Positions 1 through 10,605 of a stretch of 64,000 nt of DNA are shown piece after piece. The DNA comes from CAWJTV01 sp963845695 (GTDB lineage Bacteria > Planctomycetota > Planctomycetia > Isosphaerales > Isosphaeraceae), in NCBI GenBank assembly GCA_963845695.1, contig CAWJTQ010000002.1:310001-374000 (forward strand), in the 5' to 3' direction. A program made the position numbers and the translations under genes. Under the pieces are notes generated by a model that worked only from the letters and a program-made list of their open reading frames with translations, was not told the DNA's origin and did no database searches. Each line of letters opens with the position of its first letter. Within the stretch, counting starts at the first letter, position 1.

Positions 1-1535
1 GCCCAGCGTTGGCGACCTTGTACTCACCTTCGGCCTTGCCAACATCCTCAGCGGCAACCATTCCCGGCTTCCGCTCGTTGAGACGTTTGTTCCGGGCGAC
101 GGGGTACTGGGCCACCTCGATTTGAGCTTCAGCTTTCTCCCGCTCAGCATGCTTCCGACGCAGCTCCAACTCGAGGCGATCAATCTCATCGCGGATGTCT
201 TCGTCGAGTCCTTCCAATCGGCCTGCGATGCCAAGGACTTTGCCGCGAAACAGCTCGAGCTCGGTCATCGAAACCACTTTTTGCCGAACGAGCTTCTCGG
301 TGTTATCGAACTCCTTCAGGGCCGATTCGAGCTGACCTTCCAGTTCTCGGATCGTATACGTGTTCGTCGACGTGGTCGGCCGCGAAACGGTCTCAGGATT
401 GGGGCGATCACGGGCTGGCGTTGGAAGCGTCCGGACCTGCCGGTCATCCAGCACATGCCGGTCATCCAGCAGATCTTGCAGTTCGCGGATGATTCGGTTC
501 ACGACATCCTTCTCGCGAGCCCGGAGGGTCTGGGTTTTCTTGAGCTTCGCGGTTAGGTCGGCGACCTCGTCCTTTGGTGCGGGTTCCGCTTGCTGCGGCG
601 GGTTGAAGGTGATCGAGGCGGAATTCCTGGTCGTCGCGGCGTCTCGCGACTGCCCCGCCGCGTGAGAAACGGCAACCACCCCGCCAGCCGAAAGCGCGGT
701 CGCCAGCACAGCCAGTCCCGATCCATTTGAGTTGAGCGAGTTTCATGGTCGTGAGCACTCCCTGGGTCAGCGCGAACACCGATGCGGCGATCGCGCCGGC
801 CTGGATGGTTTGAGTCGAGCCGAAACCGAACGCCGCCTTCACCGTCGCCGAGATCAGCGATGGCGGGACGGCCTCGACGAGGAGTCTGGCCGGCAAGGTC
901 GGACCCGTGCCGAGAACCGCTGCGGTCGGGGCGAACCCCCGGCGCGTCAGGCGTTTCTTGAGCAGGTCGCGCCCGCGGGCCAACCGGCTGCGCACCGTCC
1001 CGACCGGGCAGCGGAGGTCCTCCGCGGCCTGTTCGTGAGTCCGCCCCCGCAGATAGCAGAGGATCAGCGGTGCGCGGTATTTCTCCGGCAGCCGGTTCAA
1101 TTCCTGATCGAGCACCGGATCGACTTCCGGTCGTTCTGATGATTCCGGCCTGGCCGCGACCTCCAGCTCCGCGACGGCGGCCTCATGGCCCCGACGACGG
1201 AGCGTCTGGGTCCGCGCTCGACGCGCGACCCGATAGGCCACGCCGTAGAGCCAGTTCGACAAGAGGTTTCCGTCCCGGATCGCCGGCGCCTTGCGGACCA
1301 GGACCAGGAAGGTCGCCTGGAAGGCGTCCTCGATATCCCGCGGGTCGCGGAGCATCCGCCGGCACAAGCCCAGTACCATCGGCCCGTGCAGGTCGACCAG
1401 CGCCTCGAAGGCGTCCTCATCCCGACGGGTCTGGTATCGCTCGAGAAGCTGTCCGTCCCCCAGACCCGCCAGCGTCCCCTCCCGGAACAACCGATCGATC
1501 TGCCGCAAGACGATACCACGGCCCATGCACGACAT
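1..1535 (-). CDS. ECF sigma factor fused to a membrane-anchored coiled-coil part (partial, frameshifted)
   Basis: The N-terminal 200 or so residues are an ECF sigma factor: region 2 has DAFEALVDLHGPMVLG followed by DAFQATFLVLVRKAP, and region 4 has LPEKYRAPLILCYLRG and a helix-turn-helix ending GTVRSRLARGRDLLKK. A linker leads to TTMKLAQLKWIGTG, and at about 709-720 the frame changes; in the new frame the sequence continues at once as LAVLATALSAGGVVAVSHAA, a clear membrane helix, then a charged coiled coil that stays open to base 1. I infer one gene with a one-position frame error, its 3' end lying outside the window. The start at 1535 is preceded by GGAGGG at good spacing. Sigma factors extended by a membrane helix and an outer domain occur in planctomycetes; the function of this tail is unknown. 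Confidence 0.8.
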
Positions 1536-1785
1536 CGCGTGACCCTCCCCAACAAGTGCCCGATCATCCAAGTTACTGCACCCGCAGACGGAACCAATCC
1601 CGAATCTTGGAAAAAATCGTCGTGCGCTCCTGGACGGCCGACATCCGAAATGTTTCGGCCAGGGCACTTGCAGTCGACCGGCCTGGTGGGTAGACTGACG
1701 GTATGACGTTCGTAAGAGACGGTCTCCGATCATCTCTTCTCAGGAATCTGGAATCTGGCATTCGGAATTCTGAAGGGGGCGCCCG

Positions 1786-3423
1786 ATGTTGCGCGAGCTG
1801 GAAAAGCCGGTGGCCCGAGTATTTCGGCGACTGCGGTACCAGCGGTTCCTGACCACCCTGGTGTGGTCGTGGGCGTTCGCGCTCGTGATTGTGGCCGGGG
1901 TGATCGGTGCCGAGAAGCTGCTCAATCGCACCCTCGCGGGTCCGGGCTGGGTTCCGTTCGCGATCGCCGGTGCCCTGGGGATGCTGGTGGCATCGGGTTT
2001 CGCGATCTTCTCCGGCCCGAGCCGGCTGGACGCCGCCGTGGCGATCGATCGCGTCTTTCATCTGAATGAGCGGCTCAGCTCGGCCTTGAGCTTGCCGGAC
2101 GACTTGCACGAGACCCCCGCGGGCCGGGCCCTGATCGCCGATGCCGTGCGGAAGGTCACCGACCTAGACGTCGCCGCCGAGTTCGGGCTCCGGCTCCCCC
2201 GCCGGGCCTGGGTCGTCCTGATCCCGGCGACCGTCTGTGCCCTGCTCCTGTTCGCCCCCGCCTGGGTTCGCAACGCCGTCCTGGCCAAGACCATCAGTGA
2301 GGCGACGGTCAACACCAAGGCGATGGCCAAGCAGGCCCAGGCCCTCAGCAAGAAGATCGCCAGCCAGCGCTCCGTATTCGACAAGGAGAAGTTCCCCGAG
2401 GCCGACAAGCTCCTGGCTCAGATCCAGAAGAAGACCGACGAGCTGAGCAAGGCGCCCCCGGCGGCCAAGGACAAGCTCATGGTCGAGCTGAATACCTTGA
2501 CCGATGCCCTGAAGGAACGGCAGAAGTTGCTTGGCTCTCCCGATCAGGTGAACCGCCAGCTCAAGCAGCTCAAGGACATGGGGACCTCCGGGCCAGCCGA
2601 CGAGTTCGCCAAGGACCTCGCCCGCGGCGACTTCAAGAAGGCGGCCGAGGATCTCAAGAAGCTCCAGGAGAAAATTGCGTCGGGCAAGATGACCCCGGCC
2701 GAGCAAAAGGCCCTCAAGGAACAACTCCAGGAGATGACCAAGAAGCTCAACGACCTGGCCAACCTCGAGCAGCGGAAGAAACAGTTGGAGGAAGCCCGCA
2801 AGAACGGCGGCCTCAGCCAGCAGCAATATGAGCGCGAGATGGAGAAGCTCCAGGAACAGGCCAAGGGCCTCAAGCAGCTCCAGCAGCTCGCCAGCAAGCT
2901 CGGCAAGGCCCAGGAGGCCATGGAGAAAGGCGACATGAAGAAGGCCGCCGAGACGCTGGGCATGTCGCAGCAGCAGCTCGAGGAGATGGCCAAACAACTC
3001 GAGGAGCTCGAGGCCCTCGACAGCGCCATGGCCGACGTGCAGGATGCCAAGAACGGCATGCCCGGCGACGCGATGAACCAGCTCGGCGACGACCTGAACA
3101 GCCTGGGCATGAGCATGAACCGCCGCAAGGGCAACGGCAACGGGATGGGCCGCGGCCGCGGCCGGGGCGATCGCCCTGAGGCTCCCGACGACGTCGCAAG
3201 CTACAAAGCCAAAATCCGCAACCAGATCGGCAAAGGCAAGGCGGTCCTGCAAGGTTTCACCACCCCGGGCAAGACCGTCAAGGGTCAGACGGTCATCGAT
3301 ATCCAGGGCGAGCTCGAGGCCGAGACCGGCTCCTACGCTGATGCCCTCTCCAACCAGAAGATCCCCAAGAACGTCGAGAAGCATATCCGGTCGTACTACG
3401 ACCAATTGAATAAAGGTCGCTGA
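1786..3423 (+). CDS. membrane protein with three N-terminal helices and long coiled coil (DUF4175-like)
   Basis: A 545-residue protein with hydrophobic segments at about residues 24-43, 55-75 and 140-160. The stretch between the second and third carries the AAVAIDRVFHLNERLSSAL pattern I associate with DUF4175-like planctomycete membrane proteins. From about residue 170 to 430 it is a Lys/Glu/Gln-rich coiled coil with many KKLQE-type heptads, and it ends in a Gly/Arg-rich linker and a short folded tail. The start has AGGGGG seven bases upstream. It stands alone on this strand, divergent from the sigma-factor fusion, with no partner gene in the same transcription unit. Membrane location is well supported; the family assignment is from memory of the architecture and the role is unknown. 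Confidence 0.75.
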   Translation: MLRELEKPVARVFRRLRYQRFLTTLVWSWAFALVIVAGVIGAEKLLNRTLAGPGWVPFAIAGALGMLVASGFAIFSGPSRLDAAVAIDRVFHLNERLSSALSLPDDLHETPAGRALIADAVRKVTDLDVAAEFGLRLPRRAWVVLIPATVCALLLFAPAWVRNAVLAKTISEATVNTKAMAKQAQALSKKIASQRSVFDKEKFPEADKLLAQIQKKTDELSKAPPAAKDKLMVELNTLTDALKERQKLLGSPDQVNRQLKQLKDMGTSGPADEFAKDLARGDFKKAAEDLKKLQEKIASGKMTPAEQKALKEQLQEMTKKLNDLANLEQRKKQLEEARKNGGLSQQQYEREMEKLQEQAKGLKQLQQLASKLGKAQEAMEKGDMKKAAETLGMSQQQLEEMAKQLEELEALDSAMADVQDAKNGMPGDAMNQLGDDLNSLGMSMNRRKGNGNGMGRGRGRGDRPEAPDDVASYKAKIRNQIGKGKAVLQGFTTPGKTVKGQTVIDIQGELEAETGSYADALSNQKIPKNVEKHIRSYYDQLNKGR

Positions 3424-4048
3424 TCGGATCCCTCTCCAGAGGGCCGGACTTGGTCCGTGCCAGCAAACCACCGACCCAGGGTGCGCCTTCGTTGACCCTG
3501 GGGACGCTCTCATCGCGCCCGGCCTGGCCCTCCCGAATGCAAATCTCACCCGGTCCTGTGTACGAACCGGCCAGCCCCGCAGTTATCTCTCAGGGGCATC
3601 GATGAAAGGACCTTCGCCGGCTCGATGGATCTCGCGATCCTCAGCGCGATCGCTCTTTTGAGCGCGAAACGCTGGGGTTGCGCACGAGTGCGAGGTCCGT
3701 CGGGTGCTCTATGAGCACCGAAGCGGGCCGGCCACGGGGATGGGTGCTCGCAGAGCACCCTACTGGTCCGTGCCCAAGCCAACCGTGAAGCGCTCTAGCA
3801 AAATGCTTCAAGGTCGTTCGGTCTTCCGAGACCGATCCTGATTACTCAGGTAATGGCCGCTCAACTCAGCGAGGTGGCTCGGCGCCGCGTCATCTCGCTG
3901 AGAGCGGCTGCTCTCAAGGTGGGGCGGGAATCCAACACACATCGAGTTCGATACAATTCGGGGCTACGACCGGCCCGCCGCGATGTTGGGGCGGGCCCCC
4001 CGAATTGCCTCGGAAGCCGGAGAGGGCGTCACTCGCAGAAAGGACTCC
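3424..4048. other. intergenic stretch without a supported gene
   Basis: No reading frame here has a convincing protein. The notable content is two short hairpins (listed separately) and a good ribosome-binding site (AGAAAGGA) just before the nucleosidase-like gene at 4049. Confidence 0.5.
3702..3760. repeat. two tandem short hairpins built on GGTGCTC / GAGCACC
   Basis: At 3702-3719 GGTGCTC pairs with GAGCACC across a three-base loop, and at 3742-3760 GGGTGCTC pairs with GAGCACCC across GCA. The two copies lie about 40 bases apart in a non-coding stretch, which resembles a REP-type doublet rather than a terminator, as no T-run follows. Confidence 0.6.
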
Positions 4049-5173
4049 ATGATGTCGCGCTACCTTGATATCATCACGCGGTCCTCTGTCTTGACGGAGC
4101 CCTCGTCGCTGCCGATCGTGGACTGGAGCCAGGTTGGCCAATCGGCCCCGACGCCGATCGCGATCGCGTCGCGCAGTCCGTCCGACCCATTGCCGAAGGC
4201 GGACGTTGTCATCCTGACCTGGACGGAGAATGAATGGACGGCGTTCGATCATGTGTTCTTGCGGAGCGCCATGACGCAACCCGAGTCGTCCCAGGTCCTC
4301 ACGAACAAGTGGTTCCTCTACAGTCGCCAGGCCCCTTCGTCTTCGGCGAACAATCGGCTCTGGGGATACTTCCAACTGGTTCGGATTCCCGGCGGAAGTG
4401 GGACGGACTTCACCGTCCTGCTGATCAAGAGCGACTCGCATCTGGCCCACCCGCCGTGGCTCTCCGGTCTCTCCGAGTTCATCAACAGGATTATTGCCGA
4501 CGTTCAGCCGAGTCGGATCTACTCGATCGGCACGGCCGGTGGCGCCAATGGGACCCAGCGGTTGGGTGACGTCGCCATCACCAACGCGGCCAAGATTCAG
4601 CTCAAACTCCACGAGAACCTGGTGGGCGTCAACTTCAACAACCAGACGTTCACCTCCACGGGCTGGTTCCCGAACACGGACCTGATCCCCCAGGTCCAGA
4701 GTGACCTCTTCCTCCCGCTGAGTGGGATCGCGACTCGGCAGGCGCTGCAAAAGGTGCTGCAACAGACCCAGAACAGCTCCAAGGGTAGCAGCCTGCGTCC
4801 ATTCGCCCTGGATGACCTCTTGAACCCCGCACTGGACCCGCAAAACCTGGGTTCCCCCAAGGCCGATTCGTTCCCGGGAACGCCGTTACTCACGACCGAC
4901 TTCTACTTCATCGCCGAGTCGGATACGCCCTATGCGGCGCTGGAAGAAGACGACGCGGTCATCGCGAAAGTGGCGGGAGACAACCATGTCCATTTCGCAT
5001 TCATCCGCAATATCTCCGATCCCCTGATTCCGTCGCAAACTCCGAGCGGCAAGGCGATCCCGGACGCTGCCAGGCAAGACTGGTCGTCGGCGATCTACGA
5101 TCATTTCGGGCTCTATACGAGCTTCAACGGCGCCCTGGCCGCCTGGGCGACCATCGCCGGCTCGACTTCCTGA
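4049..5173 (+). CDS. nucleoside phosphorylase / MTA-SAH nucleosidase-like protein
   Basis: A 374-residue protein with hallmarks of the PNP/MTAN fold: an N-terminal strand ADVVILTWTENEWTAF, the ribose/phosphate-site loop IYSIGTAGGANG (about residues 157-167) followed by RLGDVAITNAA, and near the C-terminus an acidic helix ALEEDDAVIAKVA followed by FAFIRNISDP, matching the position of the catalytic-acid helix and the VR-x-ISD motif of MTANs. It has no signal peptide, so it is probably cytoplasmic. It is longer than housekeeping MTAN (about 230 residues) because of inserts, which suggests an accessory rather than a core salvage role. The start at 4049 is chosen for the AGAAAGGA upstream. The S53 peptidase gene begins about 100 bases downstream on the same strand, so co-transcription is likely. 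Substrate is not deducible. Confidence 0.75.
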   Translation: MMSRYLDIITRSSVLTEPSSLPIVDWSQVGQSAPTPIAIASRSPSDPLPKADVVILTWTENEWTAFDHVFLRSAMTQPESSQVLTNKWFLYSRQAPSSSANNRLWGYFQLVRIPGGSGTDFTVLLIKSDSHLAHPPWLSGLSEFINRIIADVQPSRIYSIGTAGGANGTQRLGDVAITNAAKIQLKLHENLVGVNFNNQTFTSTGWFPNTDLIPQVQSDLFLPLSGIATRQALQKVLQQTQNSSKGSSLRPFALDDLLNPALDPQNLGSPKADSFPGTPLLTTDFYFIAESDTPYAALEEDDAVIAKVAGDNHVHFAFIRNISDPLIPSQTPSGKAIPDAARQDWSSAIYDHFGLYTSFNGALAAWATIAGSTS

Positions 5174-5187
5174 TGCCCTCGAGCCGC

Positions 5188-5220
5188 GACCGAGATCCGG
5201 ATTCCGAATTCCCGATTCTC
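5188..5220 (+). repeat. intergenic repeat-like segment of GATTC/GAATTC type
   Basis: The segment ATCCGGATTCCGAATTCCCG and its continuation resemble, in reverse complement, the segment at 1741-1776 (about 17 of 22 positions agree by eye). Both lie just before a coding start in non-coding DNA. I treat it as a probable dispersed repeat. Confidence 0.35.
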
Positions 5221-5273
5221 GACACAGCCCGGTTGGCACGTTCTTTCGAGACATGAACTACAAGGAGAGATCG

Positions 5274-7026
5274 ATGAATACTCGTGCACACATGGTCCCG
5301 ATTCGTGGCAGTCACCGTCCCGCCACACCGCAAGCCAAGCTCATGGGCAAGGCGGACGATCACCAACGGATCAAGGTCAGCATCTACGTGCGGGCGAATC
5401 CCCATCCGCCCGCGGATAAGCTTCGCGCGGTCGAGGCGATGAATGCCGACCTGCCCGGCCGGAGGAAGTACCTCAGCGACGACGATTTCAACGCGATCTA
5501 CGGCGCCGATCCGGCGGACCTGGACAAGGTCGCCGCCTTTGCGAAGAAGTGCAAGCTGACGGTGGTGGACCGCAGCATCGCCAAACGCCGGTTGCAGGTG
5601 GAAGGAACGATCGCCGACCTGAGCGCCGCCCTGGGCGTCGAGCTCAAGGAGTATGAGCATCCAAAACTCGGTCGCTATCGCGGTCGCGAGGGCGAGATCT
5701 ACGTACCCGCGGACCTGTCCGACATCGTCACGGGTGTGTTCGGCCTGGACACGCGGCCCCTGGGTCATTCGCGCCTCCGTCGCGGACCATTCGCGCCGGT
5801 CGAGTGGGAGACGGTCATGTCCCGACCCACGGGTCAAGCCAAGAGTCGGACCGCGACGACCGCGGCCCTCCCGAGCAACCCGTTCCCCGGGACGTTCTTC
5901 CCGCCCCAGGTTGCCCAGTTGTACAACTATCCCGGCAACGTCAACGGATCAGGCGAGAACGTCGCGATCTTCGCGTTCAACGGAGGTTCGAGCGGCGATC
6001 CTCACGGCGGTTACAAGCTCTCGGCGCTCCGGACGTATTTCGAGAAAGTCCTGGGCGGGACCACGCCGACGATCACCGACGTCGTCGTCCAGGGCCCGGG
6101 CAACGACCCGGGCCCCGACACCTCAGCCTCGGGTCAGCAAGGCGACTCCACCGGCGAAGTCATGCTGGACATGTGCGTCGTCGGCTCGGTCGCGCCAGGG
6201 GCCAACATCTTTATGTATTTTACGGAGTTCACCAACCAGGGATGGGTCAACGCCTTGCACGAGGCCATCACCGACAACAACCAGATCTCCGTGATCTCGA
6301 TCAGCTATGGCAATCCGGAAAAGGATCCCGAACAGCGCGTGGACCTCAATGGGCGTCCAGGTCGTGAACCAGGCCATGCAGGCAGCCATGGCCAAGGGCA
6401 TCACGATCTGTTGTGCCTCGGGCGATGATGGCTCGAGTGATGGGGCTGCTCGGGGATCGGAAGTCGATTTTCCCGCCTCCAGTCCGTTCGTTCTGGGAGT
6501 TGGCGGGACGAAGCTGGTCGCCTCCGGCAGCGGTAGCCCGCAGATCACCTCGGAGACGGTCTGGAATGAGCTGATGCAGGATGAGGGAGCGGGCGGAGGC
6601 GGGATCAGCGCGGTGTTCACCAAACCGTCGTATCAGGACGGCGTGGATGTTCCGCCTTCCGCCAACCCGCCGCATCGCATCGGCCGGGGTGTGCCGGATG
6701 TCTGCGCGGTGGCCGATCCGGTGACCGGCGTCGTGATCATGAACGTCGACGGCAAGCACCTGGAGCAGATCGGTGGCACGAGTGCCTCAGCGCCGCTCTG
6801 GGCTTCCCTGATCGCCCGCCTCAATCAGGGGCTCAACGCCCGTTGCGGCTTCCTGAACCAGGTCCTGTACACGAAGTTCCCCACGGGCGTGCTGCGGGAT
6901 ATCACCGTCGGCAACAACGGCGCCTACAAAGCCGGTCCTGGCTGGGATGCTTGCACCGGACTGGGCAGCCCCGACGGGCAGAAACTGCTGAAGGCGCTCT
7001 CCGGGGGATCCGGGGGATCGAGCTGA
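5274..7026 (+). CDS. kumamolisin-like S53 (sedolisin) serine peptidase, frameshifted
   Basis: The protein has a pro-kumamolisin activation domain (about residues 30-190, with RRKYLSDDDF and the RRLQVEGTIADLSAAL segment) and then a sedolisin catalytic domain. The ExxxD pair of the Glu-Asp-Ser triad is in STGEVMLDM (Glu295, Asp299), the oxyanion Asp is in CCASGDDGSSDG, and the nucleophile is the Ser of GGTSASAPLW. The calcium-site region RDITVGNNGAYKAGPGWDA and CTGLGSPDG is also present. The reading frame changes at about 6320-6335, between SISYGNPEKDP and NSAWTSMGVQVVNQAM; both halves align without loss, so I read it as one gene with an indel. The start at 5274 is favoured over 5253 because AAGGAG lies six bases before it. 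No signal peptide is visible, unusual for an enzyme family that is normally secreted. It follows the nucleosidase-like gene and converges on the kinase gene. Confidence 0.85.
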
Positions 7027-7045
7027 AGCGTTCCACTCGTCACAA

Positions 7046-7084
7046 GGTGGGTCGAGCCGAGCCTGGGAGGAGGCTCGGCCCACC
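7046..7084. terminator. hairpin between convergent genes
   Basis: GGTGGG-GCCGAGCCT on the left pairs with AGGCTCGG-CCCACC on the right around GGGAGG, with a three-base bulge. It lies between the 3' ends of the S53 peptidase and the convergent kinase gene and could terminate both, though no T-run is present; it may equally be a dispersed palindrome. Confidence 0.45.
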
Positions 7085-7115
7085 GCGAGCGAGCAAACGC
7101 CGGGTTCCGTGGTCC

Positions 7116-10100
7116 TCACGGAGTGGAAACCGGCGGAATCGGCCTGGCATGCCACAGCCGCACGGCCCCATCGTGGCTGCACGAGGCGAGGATTGATCCA
7201 TCGGGTGAGAACGCCAGCGCGTTGATCTGGGCCTTGTGTCCCTCCAGGGTGAGGAGCTCCTGGCCGGTGGCGACGTCCCAGATCCGGATGACTTTTCCTT
7301 TGCCGGCCGCCACGACATTCCGCCCGTCCGGAGAGAACCTCAAGCAGCGAAGCTGATCGGCCTCGCCATGAATCGACCGGACGAGCTTTTCCGTGGCCGG
7401 GTCCCACAACTTGATCTCGCCAGCCTCATTGGCGGAGGCCAGCAGCGAGCCATCGGGCGCGAACGCGACGGCGTTGACATTGCTCACGTCGGGGAGAATC
7501 GCCAGACCTTGACCCGTGGCGACGTCCCAGAGCCGCACGGTCGCGTCGTTGGACGACGTGGCCAGCCATCGACCGTCCGGGCTGAAGGCGAGGCCGATCA
7601 GGTTCTTGGTGTGACCGCTCAGGACGGCTCGAGTCGTCTGCTTCGCCACGTCCCACAGGCGTGCCGTCATGTCATCGCTGGCCGTGGCCAGCCATCGGCC
7701 GTCCGGGCTGAAGGCGACGGAACGTACCCGATTGGTGTGTCCTTCCAGGCTCGCTAGTCGCTGATGCAACGCCGTGTCCCAGAGGATGACCTTGTCAGAC
7801 CCCTGCTCGTCGGAGTTCAGGCTGGCTGAGACGAGAAGCCGCCCATCCGGGCTGAACGCCAGCGCCGCGACCGTGGCGGAATTGCGCCTTCCACCCGGAG
7901 AGGAGCCGGCCCGAATTCGGGTCCCAGAGCTTGATCGTCTGACACTCGTCGGTGTCGTCGCTGCCGGTGGCCAGGACCTTGCCGTCCGGTGAGAAGGCTG
8001 CCGTCCATGCCTCGTCGTTGTGGCCGGCCAGCGCGTCAGGAGCTTTCGGCGCATCGAGCCGCCAGATCCGCGGCGTCGTTCCACCGGCAAGGATCAACGT
8101 TCGGCCGTCCGAAAGGAAGGCCGGACTTCCCACATCGTTCCGGCCTGGAAAGACGTGCAGTCGGCGCGCCGAGGCAATGTCCCAGACCTCAACCGGTTGA
8201 GAGCCCCCTGGAGCCGTCGCGATGCCGATGGCCAGGCGTCTCTCATCGGGCGAGAAGTCCATGTTCTGAGAGATGATCGCTCGATTGGCGAAGCCCTGCG
8301 TCAAGAATCGTTTTTGACGGCTCGTTCGATCGAGGACCGTCACGCGCCCAGAGCCGTCCACGACGGCCACGCACGATCCCTTGGGACTGAGAGTCAATTG
8401 CACAGCGTCGCCTCCCGACTCGAATCGTGCAGCCTCTCGACCCTTGGCTGTCTCCCACACCGAGATGCGATTTCCCGGCACCTGCGCCGCGAAGTAACGA
8501 CCATCGGCCGAGAACGACGAGGGGCCAACTTGACCGGGTTGCGGGACCGGCAGGACAACACGGTCCTCACCCGTCCAGGGATCCAGGAGTCTGAACTGTT
8601 CGCCTTGATGGACGGCCAGAAGCGACCCGTCCGCCGAGAATCCCTGGAAGAACGGATGAGCACTTTCGAGGATCTTGCAGACTAAATGCGCGGACGGCGT
8701 CGTGATGTCCCAGGAGTCGGCAGATTGCCGTACTCCGGGATAGGTTCGCGCGACCGCCGCGCGACCGCCACGGGCATCGAAGCACAACAGATGAAGCTCC
8801 TCACCGGCGTTGCAATTGAGCCGGGACACCTGTTGGTTCGAGGCCAGTTCGAAGAAGTCGATACGACGGTTCGGGACTCCTCGGCCCAGGGCGGCGAGCC
8901 GACGCCCGTCGGGGGAGAGCCACACATCATCCCACATCGCATCAGGAGGCGCCGGCAGACCACGTGGTCTGTCCAGTTCCATGTCTGGCGACAGGTGCCA
9001 GAGCAGGGCTTTGCCTTGCAAGTCCCAGGTGACGAGCGTCCTGCCGTCGCGAGCGACGGATCTGCCCACGACCGTCGCCTCATGCCCCCAGAGCTGCGAG
9101 AACTCGCGGTGAGCCTGCCTCCAGAGATAACGCCAGGCGAACCCACGGGGGTCGAAGCCGTCGGGCTCGGGCTGGATGTCGTGGAGGATGTCCTGCGCCA
9201 GCTCGAATTGTCGATCGACGAGCGCCCGCCGGGCGCGGCGCAGGCTCTCGGCGTAATGGTGCCGGTTCGCCTGACGGCGACGTTCTTCCGCGATTCGCGT
9301 TTGCTCCTCGGCCTCCCGGGCTTTCTGATCGCCACGGGCGATATGGATCTCGAGCTGGAGGTTGTGCCATTCCAGCCAACTGGCCCATGCGGCAATGCCG
9401 CCAACCAGACCGCCGAGCAGCAGGATGACGAGTCCCAGCAGGGCGGCCACGGCGGGCCGCTGCCGCGCCCAGACGCAGGACTGCTCCCAGGCCGAGACCG
9501 GCCGCCCCACGATCGGCCGGCCGTTGAGGAATCGCTCCAGGTCGTCGTGCAGCGCTGCGGCCGAATCATACCGATACGCCGGGACCTTGCGCAAGCTTTT
9601 CAGGCAGATCGTATCCAGGTCGCGCGGCAGTCCCGGACGGAGCGATCGCGGTGCGACCGGCTCGGATTCAACCACCAGCCGCAGGGTCTCCGCTTCCGTC
9701 TCGCCGCGGAACGGTGGACGACCCGTCAGGATCTCGTAGAGGGTCGCGCCCAGACCATAGACGTCGGTGGCCGGACCGACTTCACTCCGCCGGCCGGCGG
9801 CCTGCTCGGGGGCCATGTAGACGGGAGTCCCGACCCGGGCTTCACTCAGGGTCTGGTCGCCGGCCTCCTCGACGACCTTGGCCAGGCCGAAGTCCGTCAG
9901 GCGGGGAACCAGGTCTTCCGGCTTGGCGCCGCCGGCCAGGAGGATGTTGTCCGGCTTGATGTCACGGTGGAGAATACCGCGGTCGTGGGCGTGCTGCACG
10001 GCGTCGGCGACCGCGGCCACCCACCGCGCCGCCAGCCGTGCGGGCACGGGTTGATTCTGCGACTTCAGCCATCGCCGCAGGCTGGGCCCTTCACAATACT

Positions 10101-10605
10101 CGGAGGCGATGAAGTAGCCCAGTGGTCCGAGTTCTCCGGCGTCGTGGACCCGAACGATGTTGGGATGATCGAGCCGGGCGGCGCTGCGCGCCTCCCGAAG
10201 GAACCGGTGAACGTCTCCCGGGTTGAGCACGCGCTCGGGCAACGGCATCTTCAACGCCACCTCGCGACCGAGCAATCGGTCCCGGGCGCGGACCACGAAC
10301 CCGAATCCACCCGATCCCAGGTGATCGAGGACCTCGAATCGGCCCAGGAGCAGAGGTTGGTCATCGCGACCCTGGCTCGGCGAGACGCATTCCGCGACCG
10401 GCTCGTGATCGGCGACCATCTCCGACGCTTCGAGCATCCTGAGCAGCAGTCGCAGGCGGTCGCGGCCCCGGTCTTCGGGCGAGCAAGCGTCGGAGAACGC
10501 GGTTTCGCGTTCGGTCGAGGCGGCGCGCAGGAGCGCGTCACACGCGATCAGCCGCGCCTGCTCCTTGTCGTCGATCCGCTGATCCTCGCTGTCATCCGAG
10601 GTCAT
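7116..10605 (-). CDS. transmembrane Ser/Thr protein kinase with C-terminal WD40 propeller (cassette A), frameshifted
   Basis: After an acidic N-terminus comes a complete PknB-like kinase: glycine loop LGSGGFGFVVRARD, VALKMP lysine, HRDIKPDNILL catalytic loop, TDFGLAK, and the APEQAAGRRSE activation end. A membrane helix (AALLGLVILLLGGLVGGIAAW) follows, then a Glu/Arg coiled linker with RRQANRHHYAESLRRARRAL and a WD40 region with blades such as FSPDGRWLATASDDMTARLW. The frame changes at about 7875-7890, inside the WD40 part, and the blades resume immediately. The start (10605) overlaps the stop of the upstream sigma-factor gene by 14 bases, so translation is probably coupled. The kinase is expected in the cytoplasm with the propeller across the membrane. 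It is a paralogue of the gene at 26002-29836. Confidence 0.85.

Noticed and set aside
2164..3549. 461-residue minus-strand frame opposite the coiled-coil protein
   Set aside because: Leu-rich sequence is the antisense of Lys/Glu/Gln-rich coiled coil.
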